The position numbers were made by a program, and so were the translations under genes. The notes under the pieces are model-generated. The model made no database searches, was not told the origin of the DNA, and worked only from the letters and a program-made list of their open reading frames with translations. 31,041 bases of DNA from Pseudomonadota bacterium (GTDB lineage Bacteria > Pseudomonadota > Gammaproteobacteria > Burkholderiales > Burkholderiaceae). The DNA is taken from positions 1 through 31,041 of the forward strand of contig CAUJJP010000158.1 in NCBI GenBank assembly GCA_963205525.1. Reading direction: 5' to 3'. Each line of letters opens with the position of its first letter. Within the stretch, counting starts at the first letter, position 1. This document shows positions 25,108 to 31,041 of the stretch, in pieces.

Positions 25108-25608
25108 ATGACCGGGAAAACCCCGATAACGCGCCCTGCGCACGCTGCCGAAAACGACGATGCCGTGCGCGTGCGCCCGGTCCGCCAGGCCGACCTGACG
25201 ACCGTGATTGCGCTCGATGCCACCGTCACCGGTGTCCACAAGTCCGACTACTGGCAGCGCATCTTCCGCCGTTACGGCGTGTCCGGACAGGGCTTGCGCC
25301 ATTTCCTGGTCGCCGAGCTGGAGGGTCGCGTGGTCGGCTTCCTGATCGGCGAGGTGCGCGACTGGGAGTTCGGCTCGCCGCCCTGCGGCTGGGTGTTCGC
25401 GATCGACGTCGACCCGCGGGTGCGCCAGCGCGGCGTCGGCGCGGCTTTGCTGGCGGCGATGCGCGAGCGCTTCGAGCGCGCCGGCGTGCGCGTGCTGCGC
25501 ACCATGCTGGCGCGCGACAACAAGCTCATCCTGTCCTTCTTCCGCAGCCAGGGCCTGACCGCCGGCCGCCTGCTGCCGCTGGAGCTCGAGATCGGACCCG
25601 AGGCATGA
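25108..25608 (+). CDS. GNAT acetyltransferase, BadL-like
   Basis: The 166-aa protein is one GNAT domain: VRVRPVRQADLTTVIALDA, GRVVGFLIGEVRDWEFG, FAIDVDPRVRQRGVGAALL (acetyl-CoA loop RQRGVG) and a C-terminal LARDNKLILSFFRSQGL. It overlaps the Rrf2 regulator gene by ATGA. In R. palustris the GNAT BadL acetylates aminobenzoates and the products control the Rrf2 repressor BadM; the gene pairing here matches that system. An alternative role is acetylation of the CoA ligases of the operon. No clear ribosome site precedes the ATG at 25108; a later GTG near 25163 is possible. Confidence 0.82.
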   Translation: MTGKTPITRPAHAAENDDAVRVRPVRQADLTTVIALDATVTGVHKSDYWQRIFRRYGVSGQGLRHFLVAELEGRVVGFLIGEVRDWEFGSPPCGWVFAIDVDPRVRQRGVGAALLAAMRERFERAGVRVLRTMLARDNKLILSFFRSQGLTAGRLLPLELEIGPEA

Positions 25609-26033
25609 GGCTGCAGACCAATTCGCGGCTGGCGCTGTACGCGGTGCTCGAGTTCGCCGCCCGGCCGGGCGAACTGGTGGCCGCGGCCGAGGTCGCCGGG
25701 CGCTACGGCGAGTCGGCGCACCACCTGGCCAAGGTGCTGGCCGAACTGGTGCGCGCCGGCATCGTGGAGTCGGTGCGCGGCGTCGGCGGCGGCTACCGTT
25801 TCGTCGCCAATCCGCGCCGGCTGACCCTGCTGGACGTGATACGCCTGTTCGAGGACCTGGGCGCGGACCTGCGGCCCGAGCTCTCGGACACCCCGGTGGG
25901 CACGCCGGTGGAGCGCGCGCTCAACGACGTGCTGACCGAGATCGACGAGACCGCGATCGCCACCTTCGGCTCCATCACGGTGGCGACCATGCTGTCCATG
26001 ATGCAGCGTGCACCGCGCCGTGCGCGGCCCTGA
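25605..26033 (+). CDS. Rrf2-family regulator without cysteines, BadM-like
   Basis: This 142-aa regulator has the Rrf2 winged-helix: LQTNSRLALYAVLEFAA, then VAGRYGESAHHLAKVLAELVRAGIVESVRGVGGGYRF as the recognition helix and wing, then a long dimerisation helix. The protein contains no cysteine at all, so it cannot carry the Fe-S cluster of IscR or NsrR and should sense something else. BadM of R. palustris, which represses benzoyl-CoA genes, belongs to the same family and is paired with a GNAT. It probably controls the divergent transport/hcr operon. Confidence 0.84.
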   Translation: MRLQTNSRLALYAVLEFAARPGELVAAAEVAGRYGESAHHLAKVLAELVRAGIVESVRGVGGGYRFVANPRRLTLLDVIRLFEDLGADLRPELSDTPVGTPVERALNDVLTEIDETAIATFGSITVATMLSMMQRAPRRARP

Positions 26034-26057
26034 GCCACGCCGTGCGCGGCCCTGAGC
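26016..26057 (+). repeat. 20-bp direct repeat spanning the regulator stop codon
   Basis: The same 20 bases (ending GCGGCCCTGAGC) occur at 26016-26035 and again at 26038-26057, two bases apart. The first copy contains the stop codon of the Rrf2 gene. It looks like a small local duplication; no function is apparent. Confidence 0.7.
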
Positions 26058-26132
26058 GGCGGCTGGCGACGGCGCGGGTGCCGGGCAAGGCGCTGCGGCT
26101 GTCGCAGGCGCTGGGTTATCGTGCCGGGTTCC

Positions 26133-27122
26133 ATGCCTGCTGCTGAACCTTCACTGCCGCCACGCGGTGGCGCCCTGGCGGCGCTGCCGGCACCGCTGCG
26201 CGGCCTCGTCGCCGTCGCCCTGCTGGGGCTCAACACCGTGCTCTGGTGCACGCTGCTGTTCGCGCTCGCGCTGCTGCGCCTGCTGCTGCCCCTGGGCGCC
26301 GTGCGGCGGCGGCTCGACCCCTGGCTGAACCGGGTCGCGACCGCCTGGATCGCCGGCAACAGCGGCTGGATGCGGCTCACCCAGCCCACGCGCTGGGACG
26401 TCCAGGGGCTGCAGGAGCTGCCGCTGCAGGCCTGGTACCTGGTGGTGTGCAACCACCAGAGCTGGGTCGACATCTTCGTCCTGCAGCACCTGCTGAACCG
26501 GCGCATCCCGCTGCTCAAGTTCTTCCTCAAGCGCGAGCTGATCTGGGTGCCGGTGATGGGGCTGGCCTGGTGGGCACTGGACTTCCCCTTCATGCGCCGG
26601 CACTCCGACGCCGAACTGCGCCGCCACCCCGAGAAGCGCCTGCAGGACATCGAGACCACGCGCGCGGCCTGTGCCAAGTTCGCCCTCGTGCCCACCAGCG
26701 TGATGAACTTCGTCGAGGGCACGCGCTTCACGCCGGCCAAGCACGCGCGCCAGCACGGCCGCCTGCGCCACCTGCTGCAGCCCAAGGCGGGCGGGCTGGC
26801 GATGGCGATCAACGTCCTCGGCGCGCGCTTCGATTCGCTGCTCGACATCACCATCGTCTACCCCGACGGCGTGCCCAGCTTCTGGCAGTTCCTCAGCGGA
26901 CAGGTGCCGCGCATCGTCGTTCGCGCGCAGCGCCGTCCCCTGCCGACCGAGGTGCGCGAAGGCGACTACGGCGCCGAACCCGGCTACCGCAAGCGCGTGC
27001 AGCGCTGGCTGCTGGGCGTCTGGTACGAGAAGGACGAGCTGATCGGGCAGCTGCTGGGGCAACCCGCGCCGGGCGTGGGCGGGACCGAACCCGGCGGAGC
27101 CGCCCGCGACGGCGGCGCCTGA
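26133..27122 (+). CDS. PlsC/YihG-type lysophospholipid acyltransferase
   Basis: The 329-aa membrane-associated acyltransferase has an N-terminal hydrophobic segment (VAVALLGLNTVLWCTLLFAL), the catalytic H-x4-D motif as NHQSWVDI near residue 106, FPFMRRH, and the substrate motif FVEGTRFT. Length and motif context fit the YihG branch of 1-acylglycerol-3-phosphate acyltransferases, which add an acyl chain to lysophosphatidic acid. ATG 26133 is preferred; GTG 26121 in the same frame is possible. It lies about 100 bases after the Rrf2 gene and is probably not part of the aromatic pathway. Confidence 0.86.
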   Translation: MPAAEPSLPPRGGALAALPAPLRGLVAVALLGLNTVLWCTLLFALALLRLLLPLGAVRRRLDPWLNRVATAWIAGNSGWMRLTQPTRWDVQGLQELPLQAWYLVVCNHQSWVDIFVLQHLLNRRIPLLKFFLKRELIWVPVMGLAWWALDFPFMRRHSDAELRRHPEKRLQDIETTRAACAKFALVPTSVMNFVEGTRFTPAKHARQHGRLRHLLQPKAGGLAMAINVLGARFDSLLDITIVYPDGVPSFWQFLSGQVPRIVVRAQRRPLPTEVREGDYGAEPGYRKRVQRWLLGVWYEKDELIGQLLGQPAPGVGGTEPGGAARDGGA

Positions 27123-27131
27123 GCGCGCCTG

Positions 27132-27157
27132 CCGGCCCGGGGCCTGGCCCGGGCCGG
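27132..27157 (+). terminator. Strong GC hairpin after the acyltransferase gene
   Basis: A perfect 10-bp stem (CCGGCCCGGG at 27132-27141 with its complement at 27148-27157) and a six-base loop begin ten bases after the stop codon. There is no T-run behind it, so it is an incomplete intrinsic terminator or an mRNA 3'-end protector. Confidence 0.5.
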
Positions 27158-27169
27158 TGACGTGGGCTC

Positions 27170-27219
27170 AGAGCCTGTGAAAAAATGAATCGGGCATGAT
27201 GCATATCTTCACAGGCTCT
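27170..27219. repeat. 50-bp palindromic element with perfect 12-bp inverted repeats
   Basis: AGAGCCTGTGAA at 27170-27181 is exactly matched by its reverse complement at 27208-27219, with 26 A/T-rich bases between them. It lies between two converging genes and its right end touches the stop codon of the PEP-CTERM gene. It could be a bidirectional terminator, a tiny mobile remnant or the joined ends of a lost insertion sequence. T-runs are in the loop, not after the stem, which argues against a classical terminator. Confidence 0.6.
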
Positions 27220-30029
27220 CAGGTCGCAGCGGGCCGGCCCTGCCTGCGCAGGCGGGCGGCGAGCGGGCCCAGGCCGGCCAGCCACAGCCACCAGCTGCCC
27301 GGCTCGGGCACCGGGATCGCGGTGAACACCGCGCCGTCCACGGCGTCGAAGCTGAACGAGGTGAAGATGTAGGCGTCGGCGCGGGCACGGAACTGCACGG
27401 CGTCGAACAGCGCCGCGTCGGGAACGGTCCAGCCGCCGCTGCCGTCGGCCTGCTGCAGGAAGCTGGCGAGGGCAAAACCGCCGCTGGCCTGGAACGCATT
27501 CGGGTCGGCATCGCCCAGGAAGCGGAATTCGATCCGGCTGCTGCCCAGCGCCAGGCCCTGGCCGAAGCGCACAAGGTCGGTCTGGAAGCTGCCGTTCTCG
27601 TAGGCGACCTCCAGGAACAGGCGGGCGCCGTCGCCGGCCACGTAGTTGCCGTCCAGCTCGAAGCTGCCGGGCGAACTGCCGGGCGAGAAGATGCCGTGGT
27701 TGACCAGGCTGCCGCTGACGTGGATGGCGCCCGCGCTGCCGCCCAGGTAGCCGTTGCTGCCGATGACCACGTCCTGTGCGAACAGACTGGCGCCGTTGAG
27801 CACCATGGTGGCGGTGCCGCCGTCGACGTCGGCGCTGCCCACGCGCTGGCGTCCGATGCCGACCCAGCCGGCCGTGACGGTGGAGCCACCGCTGGCGATC
27901 AGGGTGCCGTCGGCACCGCTCTCGCGCCCGACGTACAAGGCGTTGGCGCCCAGGTCCAGCACCGCCGCGTCCTGCAGGCGCAGCAGGCCGCTGCCCGAGC
28001 GCCCGACCGACATGGCCCCGATGTCGCCGGCGATGTCCAGCCGCAGGGTGGAGGCTTGCAGCGTCATCGTGCCGTCGCCGCCCGCGGTGCTGCGTGAGCC
28101 ACCTATGGTCACCCCGCCGCCACCGCTGCCGGGGTTGCTGACCGTGATCAGGCTGCCGTCGCTGGCGCTGAAGTGGCCGACGCTGCCCATGCCCGTGCCG
28201 AGCACGAGCGCGGCGCCCGACTGCAAGCCGCCGCTGTGGCGGCCGGCCAGGGCCAGGCTGGCGCCCTGCAGGCTCAGCACGCCGGTGCCGCCGCCCTCGC
28301 CGGCCACCAGGATGGTGCTCTGCAGGCGCCCGCCGTCGCGCACCGTGAGCCGACCCATGGCCTGCGGCCCGTAGCCTATGCCCACCAGGGCATCCGCGCC
28401 GCCGACCTGCAGCAGCGAGCCGCTGCCCTCCACCGTGGCCAGGCCGGTGCCGCCGCCGGGTGCCCAGCTGTAGTCGCCGCCGATCAGCAGCGCGGTGCCG
28501 CGCCCGAAGTCCGGGGTCGAGGCGGCGCCGCCTTCGAGGTGCAACTGCCCACCGCCGGCGATGAGCAGCCGTCCGCTGCCCTCGCGCCCGACCTTCAGCT
28601 CCGGGTTCCAGGCCTCGGTGCTGCTGCCGGGGGCGACGGAGCTCGTCCGCAGCAGCACCTGAGCGCCATCGAGGATCTCCAGCGTCCCGGCCGAGGCTGC
28701 GCCGACGCCCAGGGTCATGCCGGTGCCGTAGACCGTGCTGCTGGTGTTCAGCACCTCCAGCCGGGCGCCGTTGCGCAGGCTCACGCGGCCGTTGCCGCCG
28801 TCGCGGCCGATGTGCACGTAGGCCGCGGCGTTGCCGCCGCTGCCGCGCGCTTCGGCGCTGGCGCTGCCGTCCACGCGCAGCAGGGTGCTGCCGCCGTCGA
28901 GTTCCAGCGTGCCCGTGCCGCCGTTGCGCCCGACGGCCAGGTAGAACATGCCGTCGGCCAGTGCCCCGTCCTGCAGCCGCAGGCTGGCGCTGGCACCGCC
29001 GCTGTTGGCCACCTGCAGCACGCCCGATTCGCCCTCGAAATGCAGGCGCGATCCGCTGCCGGCGATGTGCATCTCGGTGCGGCCGCCGCCGCTGCTGAGA
29101 TTGACGAAGGTGTAGCGCCTGCCGTCGCCCTCGATGCGCAGCTCACCCCCGTTGCTGATGTCCACCTGCGCCCAGGCGTTGGCGTGGGTGGCGGTGTCCC
29201 ATCGCGCGTAGCGCTCGGGCTCCAGCGTGCCGCCGGTGACGCGCCACAGCGAGCCCGCGCCGTCTATCGTCGCCTGCGCGAAGCTGCGCTCGGCGCCGGT
29301 GGCGCTGGCAGTGTTTGGAGCCAGGCCGAGCGTGACCCCGTCGGTGACCAGCTCACCGCCGGCAAGCACCTGCACCCGCCCGGTGCTGCTGGCGCCCGGG
29401 GTGCCGAAGGTGCCGCTGTCCACCGGCGGCCGGAACACTGCAACGCCTCCGACGTAGAAGCCGCGCAGGAACTGCGCCCGGCTGCCGCTGCCGGTGACGG
29501 TGAAGCTGCCGTCGGAGCCGGCCGCATTGGCGACGAAGTTGTTGCACCAGTGCGCCTCGCCCAGGCAGGCGCTGGCGTTGGCGCGGCCGTCCAGCAGGGC
29601 GCCGTCGGCCACCGTCAGCTCGCCGCGGCCCCATTCGCCGACGCCAAGCCGGTTGACGACGCCCGGGGCGAAGCCGTCGCCCGTCAGCTCGACCCGGGTG
29701 CCGCTGCCGCTGATGAGGGTGCTGCCGTTGCCGTTGCCGCTGGCGCCGGCGCCGATGAGCAGCGAGCCGCTGCGCAGCCAGGAGCCGCCGTCCGCGAGCA
29801 GGCTGCCGGGGCCGCCGTTGCCGACGAACAGGCCGTTGTTGCCCAGATCGGTGTCGCCCGGCCCGATCGGCAGGTCTGCCGGCCAGACGTGGGTGTTGCC
29901 GTCGGCCAGGATCAGCGCCTGCGCGCTGAACGAGGCCGTGGCCGCCGCCGCCGCCGCAGCGACGAGCCTGAGTGCCAGGGGCACGGACCGGGGGATGGAC
30001 CGGGGGATGCACCGGGGGATTTGTCGCAT
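27219..30029 (-). CDS. PEP-CTERM exported beta-helix repeat protein
   Basis: The 936-aa protein begins with an Arg/Pro-rich n-region and a long alanine-rich hydrophobic core ending SAQA, a Sec signal peptide. The mature part is some fifteen or more short repeats of the type G-x-G-x-L-x-V-x-(D)GA-x-L (for example GRGELTVADGALLDG, GRLTVRDGGRLQ, GTLEILDGAQVLL), as in autotransporter passenger beta-helices, but there is no beta-barrel. It ends with the sorting signal VPEPGSWWLWLAG, a hydrophobic stretch and a basic tail, recognised by exosortase EpsH/XrtA, so it is expected to be processed at the membrane and released to the cell surface or matrix. The ATG at 30029 follows a perfect AGGAGGTG site. 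Role inferred: floc or biofilm matrix. Confidence 0.85.
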   Translation of the reverse strand: MRQIPRCIPRSIPRSVPLALRLVAAAAAAATASFSAQALILADGNTHVWPADLPIGPGDTDLGNNGLFVGNGGPGSLLADGGSWLRSGSLLIGAGASGNGNGSTLISGSGTRVELTGDGFAPGVVNRLGVGEWGRGELTVADGALLDGRANASACLGEAHWCNNFVANAAGSDGSFTVTGSGSRAQFLRGFYVGGVAVFRPPVDSGTFGTPGASSTGRVQVLAGGELVTDGVTLGLAPNTASATGAERSFAQATIDGAGSLWRVTGGTLEPERYARWDTATHANAWAQVDISNGGELRIEGDGRRYTFVNLSSGGGRTEMHIAGSGSRLHFEGESGVLQVANSGGASASLRLQDGALADGMFYLAVGRNGGTGTLELDGGSTLLRVDGSASAEARGSGGNAAAYVHIGRDGGNGRVSLRNGARLEVLNTSSTVYGTGMTLGVGAASAGTLEILDGAQVLLRTSSVAPGSSTEAWNPELKVGREGSGRLLIAGGGQLHLEGGAASTPDFGRGTALLIGGDYSWAPGGGTGLATVEGSGSLLQVGGADALVGIGYGPQAMGRLTVRDGGRLQSTILVAGEGGGTGVLSLQGASLALAGRHSGGLQSGAALVLGTGMGSVGHFSASDGSLITVSNPGSGGGGVTIGGSRSTAGGDGTMTLQASTLRLDIAGDIGAMSVGRSGSGLLRLQDAAVLDLGANALYVGRESGADGTLIASGGSTVTAGWVGIGRQRVGSADVDGGTATMVLNGASLFAQDVVIGSNGYLGGSAGAIHVSGSLVNHGIFSPGSSPGSFELDGNYVAGDGARLFLEVAYENGSFQTDLVRFGQGLALGSSRIEFRFLGDADPNAFQASGGFALASFLQQADGSGGWTVPDAALFDAVQFRARADAYIFTSFSFDAVDGAVFTAIPVPEPGSWWLWLAGLGPLAARLRRQGRPAAT
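29985..30020 (-). repeat. Three tandem 12-bp units in the signal-peptide coding region
   Basis: The unit GGACCGGGGGAT occurs at 29985-29996 and 29997-30008, and with one change at 30009-30020. It encodes repeated I-P-R-S/C residues at the start of the PEP-CTERM protein. Copy number changes keep the frame, so unit gain or loss would only lengthen or shorten the basic n-region. Confidence 0.75.
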
Positions 30030-30350
30030 GAGCCACCTCCTGCGTCGGGATGTCGTCCGGCGGCGTCGGGTGGCGCGGCTGCGGTCTTGCTGGGGGCAGC
30101 TCGCGCGGCGCTGCGGGCCGCCGTCCAGCCCCCAGCGCTGCGCGATGTTGGTCGTGCGCAGTGGGCGGCGCATCCTCAAAATTAGGGAAAGGCGGGGGCG
30201 GCGCACGACGTTGCCGCAGCCCTGCGATGCGGCCCGCGGCAGCCCGCACCAGCCCGCTGCAGCGCGATGGGCGGGCGCCGCCGGGCCCCGCGCCGAGGAG
30301 CGATCAGCGGCGTCTCAGCGCCACAGCGGCCCGATTGCGTCCAGCGAGTT
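30030..30350. other. Intergenic stretch upstream of the PEP-CTERM gene
   Basis: About 320 bases lie between the PEP-CTERM start and the ubiT stop. Positions 30315-30350 are an in-frame continuation of ubiT beyond its amber codon. The rest shows no convincing gene. One A/T patch (CTCAAAATTAGGG, 30175-30187) is the likeliest promoter area for the PEP-CTERM gene, but I found no good -35/-10 pair and no sigma-54 motif. Confidence 0.5.
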
Positions 30351-30803
30351 CTACAGCATGAGGCCGAACTCGGTGTCGCCCTCCATCACCAGCGCGCGCT
30401 CGAAGAACAGGCGGTCGGCGTCGTCCTCGCCGCGCACCAGGCGCCACAGGGCGGCGGCCTGGGCGCGCACGGTGACCGCGGTGGGCGCGGACGCGGGGGC
30501 GACCTGGAAGCCGCGCGCGCCCAGCAGCAGGCGTACGCGGACGCCGGTCTCGATGACCTCGACCTCGACGCAGCGCTGCGCCAGCGCCTGGCGCTGCGAT
30601 GCGTCGAGCTGCGGCCACAGCCAGCGGTCCAGCAGCCTGGCCACCACCATCGAAGGCGGCTGGGTGGGCAGGCGGCGCACCAGGCCGCGAAGCTGCAGTG
30701 CGACCGCGCGCAGCGGCGGCGGCAGATCCACGAGCGCGCCGTCGCGCGTGCGGTCGCCGGCGGCGGCGCCATGGCCCTGGGATCCGAGCGTGCTCGCGTT
30801 CAT
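30351..30803 (-). CDS. ubiT: UbiT, SCP2-domain protein of anaerobic ubiquinone synthesis (C-terminus cut by amber codon)
   Basis: The 150-aa protein is an SCP2-like lipid-binding domain: VVARLLDRWLWPQLDASQ, GARGFQV, VTVRAQAAALWRLVRGEDDADRLFF and ERALVMEGDTEFGLML. The last block matches the end of UbiT, which with UbiU-UbiV makes ubiquinone without oxygen, as needed for denitrifying growth. The frame stops at TAG (30351-30353), but the next codons read NSLDAIGPLWR before a TGA at 30315-30317. UbiT proteins usually continue KN-LDAI, so the TAG appears to replace a lysine codon (AAG). The start overlaps the ubiV stop (ATGA). Confidence 0.78.
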   Translation of the reverse strand: MNASTLGSQGHGAAAGDRTRDGALVDLPPPLRAVALQLRGLVRRLPTQPPSMVVARLLDRWLWPQLDASQRQALAQRCVEVEVIETGVRVRLLLGARGFQVAPASAPTAVTVRAQAAALWRLVRGEDDADRLFFERALVMEGDTEFGLML

Positions 30804-31041
30804 GCGGTGATCTCCTCGTTGCCGGCGTGGCCGTGGGCGAAGCCGGCCACCAGCGCGCCGGGCAGGTCCAGCGCGGCCAGCCCGGCCTGCGCCTCGTGCG
30901 CCGGCATGCCGGCGTTCATGACGGCGTCGAACAGCTCGGCGACACGCGCGAAGCCGCGGCTGCAGGGCGACAGGCGCAGGCGCTGCACGCCGGCTGCGGC
31001 CAGCGCTTCACGCTCGCCGATCAGGCAGTGCAGGGCGGCGG
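30800..31041 (-). CDS. ubiV: UbiV, U32-peptidase-like anaerobic hydroxylation protein (C-terminal part)
   Basis: The last 80 residues are present; the gene runs off the window edge. The segment CLIGEREALAAAGVQRLRL followed by SPCSRGFARVAELFDAVMN matches the C-terminal region of UbiV, one of the two U32-family Fe-S proteins (UbiU, UbiV) that hydroxylate ubiquinone precursors without oxygen. Coupling by ATGA to the SCP2-domain gene supports the assignment. UbiU would be expected just outside the window. Confidence 0.75.
   Translation of the reverse strand, partial: AALHCLIGEREALAAAGVQRLRLSPCSRGFARVAELFDAVMNAGMPAHEAQAGLAALDLPGALVAGFAHGHAGNEEITA

Noticed and set aside
28173..30185. Long plus-strand open frame opposite the PEP-CTERM gene
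   Set aside because: It is antisense to Gly/Ala/Ser-rich repeats, which gives an artificial Ala/Gln/His-rich frame.

Overview
The window is about 31 kb of very GC-rich DNA with the gene content of a facultatively denitrifying betaproteobacterium of the Thauera / Azoarcus / Aromatoleum kind. Three things point there: a complete 4-hydroxybenzoyl-CoA reductase (hcrCAB), a set of NO/denitrification-associated membrane and iron proteins, and anaerobic ubiquinone genes (ubiT, ubiV). A PEP-CTERM exported protein fits as well. The genus is inferred from gene content only.

Layout. 1-769: the end of kdpD and all of kdpE (+ strand). 811-4517 (- strand): a tight five-gene operon (hemerythrin, tandem GNAT, DUF59 Fe-S assembly factor, NnrS-like membrane protein, TauE/SafE exporter) behind a possible FNR/Dnr-type promoter. 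4676-6348 (+): a MOSC protein and a uracil-DNA-glycosylase-like protein, separated by a 243-bp element bounded by 22-bp inverted repeats. 6281-24937 (- strand): one long run of tightly packed genes that probably forms a single catabolic operon. 25108-27122 (+): a GNAT/Rrf2 pair reading away from that operon, then a PlsC-type acyltransferase. 27219-30029 (-): a 936-aa PEP-CTERM beta-helix protein. 30351-31041 (-): ubiT and the end of ubiV.

How the main operon works. In transcription order it encodes a LivKHMGF-type ABC importer (aromatic acid uptake is inferred from context), a 35-aa relic or peptide resembling the start of a molybdopterin oxidoreductase, FdhD, a phenylacetate-CoA-ligase-type enzyme, HcrC-HcrA-HcrB, a ferritin/rubrerythrin-CoA-ligase fusion, an enoyl-CoA hydratase, a BadH-like SDR, a stand-alone ferritin-like protein, an unusual crotonase lacking the hydratase glutamates, an acyl-CoA dehydrogenase, a DUF2249 protein and a multi-pass membrane protein. 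The simplest reading is uptake of an aromatic acid, CoA activation, reductive removal of a para-hydroxyl, and processing of ring or side-chain CoA esters. No ring reductase and no thiolase lie in the window. The divergent GNAT/Rrf2 pair looks like BadL/BadM of Rhodopseudomonas palustris, so it is the likely local regulator.

The most unusual item is the 688-aa fusion of a zinc-ribbon plus di-iron ferritin-like domain to a benzoate-CoA-ligase-like enzyme. Also notable are a second ferritin-like protein in the same operon, FdhD next to a xanthine-oxidase-family enzyme, NO-type genes at the operon's tail, and an in-frame amber codon near the end of ubiT.
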